Shown in pieces: positions 47,223 through 55,974 of a stretch of DNA of 64,000 nt; positions within the stretch are counted from its first letter, which is position 1, and the number at the start of each line of letters is the position of its first letter. Location of the stretch: the NCBI GenBank assembly GCA_030539115.1, contig JAUNSR010000011.1, positions 1 through 64,000 on the forward strand. The letters are read 5' to 3'. The stretch is from Bacteroidales bacterium (GTDB lineage Bacteria; Bacteroidota; Bacteroidia; Bacteroidales; JAUNSR01). A program made the translations under genes and the position numbers. A model generated the notes under the pieces. That model saw nothing but the letters and a program-made list of their open reading frames with translations. It had not been told where the DNA came from and ran no database searches.

Positions 47223-49025
47223 ATGATAATAACTCATTTTTCCAAACTTGTGCATGCTCAGGCTCAGCAAGTAGGAGATCAAATTGCATTCCGCCACCGC
47301 GATTATGCAACTGAAAGCTGGATACCGACAACATGGAAAAGTTTTTCTGAAAAGGTGATGAAAGCTGCCAAGGCTCTTGTCTCTTTTGGCGTTAAAGAGC
47401 AGGACCGTATTGCAACTTTTACACAAAATATGCCTCAAGGGCTTATTACAGATTTTGCTGCATATGCAAACCGCCTTATTGTAGTTCCTCTTTATGCAAC
47501 AAGTTCAACAAATCAGGTAGAATATATCCTCAATGATTCTCAGGCAAAGTTGATTTTTGTTGGTGAGCAGTATCAATATGACCATGCCTATGAGGCTGTA
47601 AAGAATGCATCCTCTGTAAAAAAAATTGTTGTTTTTGATAAAGATGTGCAAATTCATCCCGAGGATAAAGAAACCATCACATTTGAACAATTCCTTGAAC
47701 TTGGTCAGACTCAGGATAACGAAAATTTAGTTCGTCAGCGCATGGATCAGGCTACAGAGGAGGATTTGGCCAATCTTATATATACTTCAGGAACTACAGG
47801 CGAACCAAAGGGTGTTATGATAGCGCACAGCAACCTTATGAATGCTGTTAGAATACACAAGGAGAGGCTTATTCTTGGAGAGAACGAATCATCTGTTTGT
47901 TTCCTCCCTATGGCTCATATTTTTGAAAGAGCATGGACATATTTCTGCCTTTCAATGAACATCAGAGTTGAGATCAATTTAAGACCTGTCGATGTCCAGA
48001 AATCTTTGAGGGAGACTCAGCCTACACTTATGTGTGCTGTTCCTCGTTTCTGGGAAAAGGTTTATGCTGCAATCCTTGATAAAAGAGGGCGTTCGAGTGC
48101 AATCATTCAGAAGCTTATGGACAGAGCCTTTGCCGTTGGAAGAAAACGTAATATAAACTACAAGGATAAAGGTAAAAAAGCTCCCTTTCTTCTTGAAATG
48201 GAATATAAGCTTATGGATAAGCTTGTGCTTTCAAAAATACGATATGTTGCAGGACTTACAAACGGCAATTTTTTCCCTTGTGCAGGAGCTGCATTATCTC
48301 AGAACATTTTGGAGTTCCTTCATGCTGTAGGGATAAACGTTATCTTCGGTTATGGACTGACAGAGACAACAGCAACTGTCTGTTGTTTCCCTAATGTTGA
48401 CCCGGACTTTGCTACAATGGGCACTACCCTTCCAGGTATTCAAGTAAAGATTGGAGAAAACAATGAGATACTTGTAAAAGGAGCCGGTGTAATGAAAGGC
48501 TATTTCAATAAGCCTAAAGAAACTGCAGAGGCTTTCACCGAAGATGGATGGTTCAAGACCGGAGATGCAGGAAGAATCACTCCTCAGGGCGGTATTATAC
48601 TTACTGAGAGAATAAAAGATTTATATAAAACAGCAAACGGCAAGTATATTGCCCCACAAGCTCTTGAAACTTGTTTGGCTGTTGATATGTTTATTGAACA
48701 GATAGCTGTAATTGGCGATAAAAGAAAGTTCGTTTCTGCTTTGATTGTGCCTGATTACAATCTTGTTAAAGAATATGCTCAAAAGAATGGTATTCAATTC
48801 GATTCTATAGAGCAATTGTTGAAAAATGAACAGATTATTGCCATGTTTAATGATAGAATTCAAGCTCTTCAAAAAGATTTTGCTTCCTATGAACAGGTAA
48901 AACATTTCGTTCTTCTTAGCAAACCTTTTTCTATGGAAAGAAATGAGCTTACTAATACTCTCAAACTTAAACGTCAGGTAATTAATGCCAACTATAGTGA
49001 AGAGATTGAATCCATGTATAAGTAA
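47223..49025 (+). CDS. long-chain acyl-CoA ligase
   Basis: AMP-forming enzyme of 600 residues in the long-chain fatty-acid-CoA ligase group. Motifs: IYTSGTTGEPKGVMIAHSN (about 187-205), YGLTETTATVC (about 378-388), WFKTGDAG (about 440) and the hinge LTERIKDLYKTANGKYIAPQ (about 459-478). The KTANGKYIAPQ form is typical of long-chain ligases used to activate exogenous or recycled fatty acids. It lacks the SGK lysine motif of the shorter ligase at 27322-28974, as expected for this group. It ends 28 bases before prfB, so co-transcription is possible. Confidence 0.92.
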   Translation: MIITHFSKLVHAQAQQVGDQIAFRHRDYATESWIPTTWKSFSEKVMKAAKALVSFGVKEQDRIATFTQNMPQGLITDFAAYANRLIVVPLYATSSTNQVEYILNDSQAKLIFVGEQYQYDHAYEAVKNASSVKKIVVFDKDVQIHPEDKETITFEQFLELGQTQDNENLVRQRMDQATEEDLANLIYTSGTTGEPKGVMIAHSNLMNAVRIHKERLILGENESSVCFLPMAHIFERAWTYFCLSMNIRVEINLRPVDVQKSLRETQPTLMCAVPRFWEKVYAAILDKRGRSSAIIQKLMDRAFAVGRKRNINYKDKGKKAPFLLEMEYKLMDKLVLSKIRYVAGLTNGNFFPCAGAALSQNILEFLHAVGINVIFGYGLTETTATVCCFPNVDPDFATMGTTLPGIQVKIGENNEILVKGAGVMKGYFNKPKETAEAFTEDGWFKTGDAGRITPQGGIILTERIKDLYKTANGKYIAPQALETCLAVDMFIEQIAVIGDKRKFVSALIVPDYNLVKEYAQKNGIQFDSIEQLLKNEQIIAMFNDRIQALQKDFASYEQVKHFVLLSKPFSMERNELTNTLKLKRQVINANYSEEIESMYK

Positions 49026-49053
49026 AAATGCAAATCCGATTTATATTTAATTT

Positions 49054-50149
49054 ATGATTACAACTGAACAATTAAAAGAGGTTCAAGAACGCGAGGATGC
49101 GTTGAGGAGGTATCTTTGACATCGATACCAAATTAATACAGGTTGAGGAGGAGGAGCTTAGAACTCATGCTCCGGGATTTTGGGACGACAACAAAGCTGC
49201 CGAGGTGCAGATGAGAAAGATTAAAGAGCTCAAAACCTGGATAGAGTCTTTTAATGAATTGAAAGGTGTAGTCGAGGAACTTGCCATCGCTTTTGATTTT
49301 GTTAAAGAAGAACTTGTTACAGAACAGGAGGTAGACCAAGCTTATCAAAAAGCTGTTGATATGCTTGAGAATCTTGAACTCAAAAACATGCTCCGTCAGG
49401 AAGAGGATAAACTTGGATGCGTTCTAAAAATAAATGCAGGCGCCGGAGGTACTGAAAGCAACGATTGGGCTGCTATGCTTATGCGTATGTATTTGAGATA
49501 TGCAGAAGCTCACAAGTATAAAACCACTATTACTAACCTTCAGGATGGTGATGAGGCAGGTGTTAAAACTGTTACAATCCAAGTTGAGGGTGAATTTGCC
49601 TACGGATATTTAAAAAGTGAAAATGGCGTGCATCGTCTTGTCAGAGTTTCCCCTTTTAATGCACAGGGAAAGAGAATGACATCTTTTGCATCCGTCTTTG
49701 TTATCCCTTTGGTTGACGATAGTATTGAAATTGAAATTAGTCCTGCTGATATTACATGGGAAACATTCCGTTCTTCGGGTGCGGGTGGCCAGAATGTCAA
49801 CAAAGTTGAGACCGGTGTCAGACTTAGACATGCTCCAACCGGCATTATTATTGAAAATACCGAAAGTAGGTCTCAGTTTGGCAATAAAGAAAATGCTATG
49901 CGCCTGCTTAAATCACAACTCTATGAGATGGAGCTCGAAAGAAGAAGAGCCGCTCAAAAAGAGGTGGAAGCAGGGAAAAAGAAAATTGAATGGGGCTCGC
50001 AGATAAGAAGTTATGTCTTTGATGACCGCCGTGTAAAAGATCATAGAACCAACTATCAGACATCAAATGTCAATGCTGTGATGGATGGTGATATTGATAA
50101 TTTTATTAAGGCTTATCTGATGGAGTTCGCTGAAAAGAAAGCAGAATAG
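49054..50149 (+). CDS. prfB: peptide chain release factor 2, with programmed +1 frameshift
   Basis: Releases finished chains at UGA and UAA stop codons. Translation starts at the ATG at 49054, reads 21 codons to CTT and meets an in-frame TGA at 49117-49119. The ribosome must shift +1 to continue at GAC (49118) into the main frame. The classic signal is complete: an internal Shine-Dalgarno-like AGGAGG (49105-49110), then TAT CTT TGA C. The product has 364 residues, with the SPF anticodon-like motif at 199-201 and the GGQ catalytic motif at 244-246. The shift lets RF2 level control its own synthesis. The main frame alone lacks a proper N-terminus. Confidence 0.96.
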
Positions 50150-50183
50150 AAAGAATATTTCTTTCTTTTATTAAACTATAATT

Positions 50184-50228
50184 AAAGGAGCATGGATAAT
50201 ATGATAAATATTTCCATGCTCCTTTTTT
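50184..50228 (+). terminator. terminator after prfB
   Basis: A stem AAAGGAGCATGGA (50184-50196) and TCCATGCTCCTTT (50213-50225) is followed by a T-run, 34 bases after the stop codon. Confidence 0.9.
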
Positions 50229-50979
50229 GTATAATTGCTTACCATGAAAGATCATTCATTTTATTGACAAATATTATAATAATAGGATAAATTGTGATTT
50301 TCGTGTAATTTTCATCTTTTATCATCATTACATATACTTTTAGTTGTATATATTGCCAATTCAAAAGTAATTCATAAGATGTGTAAACTATAATTAGCCA
50401 GATAATTAAGATGAAAAGAGTTTTAAAAACCTCAATTTTCAACCCATAAATCAATTGCTGAGTAATTCAAATATATTTACTCTGATTTATCAATAAATTG
50501 CATTTTTACTATACTGTAATATATAGTGTCACCCTAATTATTTAAAAAACAATCATACTTTTTTTAATATCAAATATCAAAACAAATGATTTTCATCAGT
50601 CTTTCGCCATATTATCTTTAGTTTTTTTGAAAAATGACTGATGATAATTGAAAAATGACTGATGAAAAATCAATTGTAATAAATGAAAATCGAAAAATGT
50701 CCGAAGAAAAATTTTTTTCAATGAAATATTATTCGAATTGTGTTTTTAATTGCCTAAAAATCAATGCAATGGGCTTAAACGTGCATAACTTTAATTTTGA
50801 CAGTGTCAAATTTTTGAAATTTTGAACTTTTTAATCTATAAAAAAGGCTGTAATATATTAATCTACATTTGAATAAACTTGTCTTTTTTTATCGAATATA
50901 GTTTCAATAAATGTGCATTTTTTTAATAAGATTTTCTATTTATAGAAAACTACAGTCATTAAAAAACAAACATGTTTTC
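50229..50979. other. AT-rich intergenic region with 21-bp-phased repeats
   Basis: No gene is convincing in these ~750 bases downstream of prfB and of the convergent muramidase gene. An 18-bp direct repeat TTGAAAAATGACTGATGA occurs at 50627 and 50648 (21 bases apart), with a degenerate copy at 50690 (42 bases further). An inverted copy of the TTTTCATCAGTC core lies at about 50590-50601, so the RNA could fold into alternative hairpins. A 15-bp dyad TTTGAC-AGT-GTCAAA lies at 50796-50810. A small non-coding RNA here is possible but unproven. Confidence 0.45.
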
Positions 50980-51801
50980 TTATAATGTTTCCAGATTTAA
51001 TCCTCTTATTCTATAATACGCCTTTTTTAGCTTATTGGCATAATCATTCAGCATATAATTGGACCCATTATATAAACTGGCAAATTTATCCCATTGTTGT
51101 TTTTTTAATGTATCGTTGAGTTTGTTGGAAATGAGAAAATTTACAAGCAGATTGAGCTGATTACGCTCATGAGTGCACATTTGCTTGAAAAAATCCATTA
51201 AAGATTCCATTCCGCAGAGTGGGTAATTGAAGCCCATTATTTGATATCTGCCCCAACTTGTAGATTTAATGGCAGCGTTAAGAGATATCTTGGAAGCTTT
51301 TTCAAAACGCTCATACTCTTTTATTCCATTTCTATAGAATCTTTTATTCCATCTTTTGTAAAGGATGTCTTCATTGCCCTCTAAATAATCTAAAGGGTTA
51401 ATGCCATCATTTTCGAGCTCTTTCCAAAAAATATGACCTTCAAAAAGTATAATAGGTTTGCCGGGAGAAAAAAAACCGGAGTTCTTTGTAGATTCAACTT
51501 CGCTAAGAGCTTGAAGTATAGCGGGCTCAATGTCTAATTTTTGGGCAGCTTTATCAATATCGCTTTTTGTTATTCTATATTTATAAAGAGCCATTGCGTT
51601 TTTATCTGCCAGCTTATCCCAAGTATGCTTACCAACAATTCCATCAACTTTCAAAGCTTGGTCTTGTTGGAATCTTTTCACAGTTAATAAAAGTGATTTG
51701 TCAAATATGCCGTTTGCAACTACGGAGTATCCCCATTCCTTTAACCTTTTCTGTAGGAAAAGGACTTCGTTCCCAATTGATTTGTAGCTCAGAGTTTCCA
51801 T
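50980..51801 (-). CDS. N-acetylmuramidase with peptidoglycan-binding domain
   Basis: A 273-residue cell-wall enzyme. An N-terminal peptidoglycan-binding type-1 domain (about 5-65, with VLFLQKRLKEWGYSV, FDKSLLLTVKRFQQ and KVDGIVGKHTWDKL) is joined to an N-acetylmuramidase domain (about 80-265). The latter shows ILQALSEVEST (predicted catalytic Glu), ILFEGHIFWKEL and SWGRYQIMGFN. No signal peptide is visible, which resembles phage endolysins and spike-associated lysozymes, but no other phage gene is nearby. It may be a domesticated lysin. Upstream lie 84-bp tandem repeats. Confidence 0.85.
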   Translation of the reverse strand: METLSYKSIGNEVLFLQKRLKEWGYSVVANGIFDKSLLLTVKRFQQDQALKVDGIVGKHTWDKLADKNAMALYKYRITKSDIDKAAQKLDIEPAILQALSEVESTKNSGFFSPGKPIILFEGHIFWKELENDGINPLDYLEGNEDILYKRWNKRFYRNGIKEYERFEKASKISLNAAIKSTSWGRYQIMGFNYPLCGMESLMDFFKQMCTHERNQLNLLVNFLISNKLNDTLKKQQWDKFASLYNGSNYMLNDYANKLKKAYYRIRGLNLETL

Positions 51802-51904
51802 AAGTGATAAGATTAAGTTGTTTAAATAAAAAAAGTGTATGCCTAAGATTGTAAAGTGTTTAAAAATATGTTTTAATTAGGGGGAAATATTTAGTTATCT
51901 TTAC
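51802..51904. other. leader between the muramidase gene and the 84-bp repeats
   Basis: About 100 AT-rich bases upstream of the minus-strand muramidase gene. A partial repeat-like segment (TTATCTTTACATAAGATAAGC, trimmed) near 51893-51912 resembles the junction of the tandem units that follow. No clear promoter was recognised. Confidence 0.35.
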
Positions 51905-52160
51905 ATAAGATAAGCTACGCCTCATCAAACGCATCTTGAAAGCTTACGCTTTTAGATGCTTATTGAGTTCGGCTTGCATTATCTTTGAATAAGCTAAGCT
52001 TCGCCTCATCAAACGCATCTTGAAAGCTTACGCTTTCAGATGCTTATTGAGTTCGGCTTGCATTATCTTTGAATAAGCTAAGCTACGCTTCATCAAACGC
52101 ATCTTGAAAGCTTACGCTTTCAGATGCTTATTGAATTTTGCTTGCATTATCTTTGAATAA
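51905..52160. repeat. 84-bp tandem repeat, three copies, each with hairpins
   Basis: Three nearly identical units with a period of exactly 84 bases: the shared CATCAAACGCATCTTGAAAG begins at 51923, 52007 and 52091. Each unit holds a strong hairpin (GCATCT-T-GAAAGC, loop TTAC, GCTTTC-AGATGC; 51931-51959, 52015-52043, 52099-52127). A second, longer-loop pairing GCTTATT...AATAAGC spans the unit junction. The single change in the first hairpin (C to T) keeps a G-U pair. Each unit also contains TATCTTTG, an exact -7-type element, so transcripts might start here towards argB. It lies between divergent genes. Confidence 0.88.
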
Positions 52161-52300
52161 AATATTACCAGATAAGAAAGATTAGTGTTTTAGTTTAAGT
52201 AACAGTTTATTAATTGATTAAGACGGTTGATTATATTATAAAATTACACAAGACTTTTTTATATGCAAAATTGTTAGTGCTATATTTTAAATGTTTTTTT
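52161..52300. other. leader upstream of argB
   Basis: About 140 AT-rich bases between the last 84-bp repeat and the argB start. An in-frame TTG at 52214 exists but would add 29 unconserved residues. The nearest -7-type element is TATCTTTG at about 52148-52155 in the third repeat. Confidence 0.35.
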
Positions 52301-53071
52301 ATGGAAAAGCTTACTATTATAAAGGTCGGCGGCAAAATAGTTGAGGAGAAGAAATCTCTGTTAAGGCTGCTTGAAGATTTTTCTAAGATTGAAGGAAAGA
52401 AGATTCTTGTTCATGGAGGAGGACGCTCTGCAACTCATTATGCAACTCTTTTAGGTATAGAATCTAAAATGGTTAATGGAAGAAGAATTACTGATGAGGA
52501 GACTTTGAAGGTCGTTACAATGGTCTATGCAGGTCTTGTAAATAAAAATATTGTGGCATCTCTTCAAGCAAAAGGTATAAATGCTTTAGGCTTAACAGGA
52601 GCCGATATGAATATAATGCTTTCTGAAAAGAGAAAGGTTGAGGAGGTGGATTATGGCTTTGTCGGTGATGTTAAGAAAGTCGATGCTTCAATATTGGCAA
52701 AACTTATTTCAGAGGGCGTAGTTCCTGTTTTAGCTCCCCTTACTCATGATGGCATGGGCTCAATGCTCAATACAAATGCCGATACTATTGCTTCTGAAAC
52801 TGCAAAGGCATTATCAAAATATTTTGATGTGAACCTCATTTATTGCTTTGAGAAAAAAGGCGTGCTAAATGATGAAAATGATGATGAGAGCGTTATAGCT
52901 GTCATCAATAAACCAAAGTTTGTAGAGCTTGTTGAGAACGGTGTTGTTCAGGGTGGCATGATCCCAAAACTGGAGAATGCTTTTAAATCAATTGAGTCAG
53001 GTGTTAAAAAGGTGGTTATAACAAATGCTTTTTCAATAGCTGATGAAACTGCAGGCACAACAATTGAATAA
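52301..53071 (+). CDS. argB: acetylglutamate kinase (possibly N-succinylglutamate kinase)
   Basis: Second step of arginine synthesis: phosphorylates N-acyl-glutamate. From the ATG at 52301 it has 256 residues, the normal length, beginning with the amino-acid-kinase core KVGGKIVEE and HGGGRSATHY. Further motifs are GLTGADMNIM, GFVGDVKKVD, TLNTNAD-like MLNTNADTIASETA and QGGMIPKLENA. In Bacteroides the arginine pathway uses succinylated intermediates, so the true substrate may be N-succinylglutamate; this cannot be decided here. It stands alone, apart from other arg genes, and is followed by a bidirectional terminator. Confidence 0.94.
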   Translation: MEKLTIIKVGGKIVEEKKSLLRLLEDFSKIEGKKILVHGGGRSATHYATLLGIESKMVNGRRITDEETLKVVTMVYAGLVNKNIVASLQAKGINALGLTGADMNIMLSEKRKVEEVDYGFVGDVKKVDASILAKLISEGVVPVLAPLTHDGMGSMLNTNADTIASETAKALSKYFDVNLIYCFEKKGVLNDENDDESVIAVINKPKFVELVENGVVQGGMIPKLENAFKSIESGVKKVVITNAFSIADETAGTTIE

Positions 53072-53149
53072 ATATTCTAAGAAAAAAGATAGGCTATTGC
53101 TTTTATCTCTTAAATTAATGTCAATGCCAATTATTTTTTTTGTAAAAAG

Positions 53150-53208
53150 AAAGGTGTTATTATAGATAAATCAAACCAATTGATTCTCTATTATAACACC
53201 TTTATTTA
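53150..53208. terminator. bidirectional terminator between argB and the CapD-like gene
   Basis: AAAGGTGTTATTATAGA and TCTATTATAACACCTTT form a 17-bp stem with one mismatch. A-rich and T-rich flanks on both sides suit two convergent genes. Confidence 0.88.
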
Positions 53209-53221
53209 TTTGACAATATTC

Positions 53222-55156
53222 TTATTTGGCATTTAAAAGGCTGTCAACCTTCTCAAATCTTGAGTTTTTGCTTTTAAATTCCGGAACAATGATTTTCATT
53301 TGCTCTACAGCTTCAAAAACTTCACCTTGCTTTGCTATAGAAATAAGATTCTTGATTTTTTCATCTACCTCTTTGTAATCGTATCTTCTCACATCGGCAA
53401 TTCTTATCTTTTCGTTTGGAGTAGGCAGATCTTTTTCTTTGTCGCTAAGAAGCTCTTCATAAAGTTTTTCTCCTGGGCGCAATCCTATCTCAACAATCTT
53501 TATATCGACATCCGGGATAAGTCCTGAGAGTTTTATCATCTTCTTTGCCAAATCGTATATCTTGACAGGCTCACCCATATCAAAAACAAATATTTCTCCT
53601 CCGTTGCCCAACACACTTGCTTCAAGCACAAGATTGCAGGCTTCAGGAATAGTCATAAAATATCTGATGATATCACGATGGGTGATTGTGATAGGACCGC
53701 CTTTTTCAATTTGACTTTTGAAAAGAGGAACTACACTGCCGTTTGAACCCAAAACATTTCCAAAGCGAGTGGTTATAAATTTTGTTTTTGTATCTGAACT
53801 GTTATAATGGAAGAAACTCTGTACATATATTTCGGCAATTCTTTTGGAAGCCCCCATAATGTTTGTTGGATTTACTGCCTTATCAGTTGAAATCATAATA
53901 AATCTGTCAACATTATAGTTCTGAGATAGATTAGCTAAAAGCCTTGTGCCTCCTACATTAACTCTGATGGCTTCAATGGGATTGTTTTCCATCATAGGAA
54001 CGTGCTTATATGCTGCAGCATGGTATACAATTTTTGGAGAATAGGTCTCAAAGACCTCTTTCATGCGCTTTTCGTTAGTAACACCGGCGATAATTGAAAT
54101 GAAGTTAAGATTAGGGTAATCGTTCTTTAACTCGAGTTCGATATTGTACATCGGAGTTTCTGCCTGATCAACCAAAACAAGAAATTTTGGAGATAAAGAA
54201 GCAACCTGACGGCATATTTCACTGCCTATCGAGCCTGCGGCTCCGGTTACTAATATTACATTTCCATTAATTGATAATTGAAGTTTCTTGTCCTCAATCT
54301 TTATTGGCGGACGACCCAGCAAATCCTCAATTCTTACCTGACGGACATGTGTTGAGACTTTGTCTTTTGAATTTATGTCATGGAATCTGTTAACAACCAA
54401 TACCCTTATTCCGGCTTCTACCAATTCATTCATGATTGTCTCTTTTAAAGATGGCAGATGTTTTGGTAAAACCACAACAGTCTTAACCTTATATGAATCC
54501 AAAAGAGAAAGAAGATCTCTTGAGAATCCATATATTGGAATATTCATAATGGTCTTTATGGTGTTTTTGTTTTTTAAGTCAACAATACCTACAGGTAAAT
54601 ATGGGGCGGAAGATTCCTCTTTTAAAGCAGACACCAAAAGAAGCGAATCTGCATCGCCACCAAGAACAAAAACCTTCTCTGCTTTATTCGGTTTCTCCAT
54701 ATTCCCCCAAATTGAGAACATCATCTTTACAGAGAGTCTTAGAGTAATCATAAAACAGAAAGTGAGAACCACCATCATGCTTACCATAAAATAGTTGAAT
54801 GGCTGAGGCTTGTCGATTATGTCAAAGAAAAGATTTATTATTATTAGAGTTGACAGCAAACATAAGTTGTAAAGACCAACTCTAAGCATGTCCCATGTTC
54901 CAGAATACCTGACAACTCCAGTGTAGGTGCCAAAAAGAACAGAATAAAAGGAGCCGCATCCAATCACTGTTATCAAACGGAAAAAGAACATGTCTTCAAA
55001 TCCTAAATCCCTAAATATTGCTTCTCTAAGGAATGCCATTAAAAGGAATGCAACAAATAAAGCGCTTAGATCTAAAGCGAAAATCAACCATCTCGGAGTG
55101 TAGCCGCTGTCCATCCTATTTCTAATCTTTAGAAAAATGTTCTGTGGTGAATACAT
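53222..55156 (-). CDS. CapD/WbpM-type nucleotide-sugar 4,6-dehydratase, membrane-anchored
   Basis: Polysaccharide biosynthesis protein of about 644 residues from the ATG at 55156 (MYSPQNIFLKIRNRMDSGYT); the longer reading from a TTG at 55225 is less likely. Four N-terminal transmembrane helices (about 25-160) are followed by a regulatory Rossmann-like domain (about 165-280) and an SDR catalytic domain (about 305-600) with GAAGSIGSEI for NAD(P). The catalytic site contains the Met-Tyr-type variation of this family (STDKAVNPTNIMGASKR), consistent with a UDP-GlcNAc 4,6-dehydratase such as WbpM/FlaA1-like long forms. It would supply a keto-deoxy sugar for the second block. Confidence 0.9.
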   Translation of the reverse strand: MYSPQNIFLKIRNRMDSGYTPRWLIFALDLSALFVAFLLMAFLREAIFRDLGFEDMFFFRLITVIGCGSFYSVLFGTYTGVVRYSGTWDMLRVGLYNLCLLSTLIIINLFFDIIDKPQPFNYFMVSMMVVLTFCFMITLRLSVKMMFSIWGNMEKPNKAEKVFVLGGDADSLLLVSALKEESSAPYLPVGIVDLKNKNTIKTIMNIPIYGFSRDLLSLLDSYKVKTVVVLPKHLPSLKETIMNELVEAGIRVLVVNRFHDINSKDKVSTHVRQVRIEDLLGRPPIKIEDKKLQLSINGNVILVTGAAGSIGSEICRQVASLSPKFLVLVDQAETPMYNIELELKNDYPNLNFISIIAGVTNEKRMKEVFETYSPKIVYHAAAYKHVPMMENNPIEAIRVNVGGTRLLANLSQNYNVDRFIMISTDKAVNPTNIMGASKRIAEIYVQSFFHYNSSDTKTKFITTRFGNVLGSNGSVVPLFKSQIEKGGPITITHRDIIRYFMTIPEACNLVLEASVLGNGGEIFVFDMGEPVKIYDLAKKMIKLSGLIPDVDIKIVEIGLRPGEKLYEELLSDKEKDLPTPNEKIRIADVRRYDYKEVDEKIKNLISIAKQGEVFEAVEQMKIIVPEFKSKNSRFEKVDSLLNAK

Positions 55157-55264
55157 AGTAAATATATGTTTAAACAAAAAATAGTTTTTAATGAGTCTGT
55201 TAGAGAAATCTAAATATTTTTTCAAGCTAAGAGGAAAATATGCAAACCTTAAACTATAAATATA

Positions 55265-55969
55265 CTAATCCTTGCTGTTGCTGAAAAGTCTATGTTGTCT
55301 GAAGAAAGCCTTTGCTCTTTCTCCCGGAAAGAAAAATCTTATAGCATAGAGGTATTTTGCCATTTTACTCAAGGAACTGTTATAGTAAATCATTGTATTG
55401 CAATATGCCTTTCTGAACTTAAACTTGTCAATAAGAAATTTTTGTATGTCGGAGCGTTCTCTCATTGTTCTAAAGCCGTCGCATACAAATTTGTAATCCT
55501 TTTTTGAGAGATAGTATTCATTCATTGAATATATCAGGGCATAATATGGGTAATTACCCTTTAAATATTTTTTTGAAATCCGAAAAGTTTCATAAAAAAC
55601 CTCATTCTCAGCTATCCGGTTAATTGAATAGCCGATCTTTTCTTCATTTTCTTTAAGAAAAACCTCCCAAATATCGGTCTGTTTTTCATCTTTCGTGTAA
55701 GTGTTGGTGAGTTTAACGATGCACTTTTTAAGCCCTCGCCGAGTCTTTGATTTGGTTGAAGCGCTTAACTCATCAATTCCACCAAAACTCTCTTTAATAA
55801 TAAACCATCCCTCTTTAGGCTCCTTAATGTCAAAGTTATAGATGCTTCTGACCAATATGGCATTCTTCATAGCCATAAGCTCTGAAGCTTTTTCCTGAGA
55901 AATTTTCTCTGCACTTGAGAAAGGAACGTCAGGAATAAGGCAATGATTTTGAAGCACCCATTTATTCAT
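55265..55969 (-). CDS. FemAB/GNAT-like protein of the polysaccharide cluster, function unknown
   Basis: A 234-residue protein. The central SASTKSKTRRGLKKCIVKL (about 91-109) resembles the STRRGIRKALK helix found in FemAB-like aminoacyl or acyl transferases, and the following LKENEEKIGY and FETFRISKKYL fit a GNAT-type fold. The C-terminal KMAKYLYAIRFFF segment is amphipathic. Function is uncertain: it might attach an acyl or amino-acid group to the polysaccharide or its precursor. It is five bases from the fusion gene upstream, so the two are probably co-transcribed. Confidence 0.5.
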   Translation of the reverse strand: MNKWVLQNHCLIPDVPFSSAEKISQEKASELMAMKNAILVRSIYNFDIKEPKEGWFIIKESFGGIDELSASTKSKTRRGLKKCIVKLTNTYTKDEKQTDIWEVFLKENEEKIGYSINRIAENEVFYETFRISKKYLKGNYPYYALIYSMNEYYLSKKDYKFVCDGFRTMRERSDIQKFLIDKFKFRKAYCNTMIYYNSSLSKMAKYLYAIRFFFPGERAKAFFRQHRLFSNSKD

Positions 55970-55974
55970 ATTTC

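Noticed and set aside
49205-50149. prfB starting at the internal ATG 49205
   Set aside because: It would delete the conserved N-terminal domain; the upstream ATG at 49054 with the canonical +1 shift explains the gene fully.
50239-50454. Hydrophobic 71-codon frame downstream of prfB
   Set aside because: Starts with TTG, has no promoter or RBS, and such Ile/Tyr-rich frames arise readily in AT-rich non-coding DNA.
51905-52160. Direct repeats as a CRISPR array
   Set aside because: The 84-bp units are contiguous with no unique spacers, and no cas genes are nearby.
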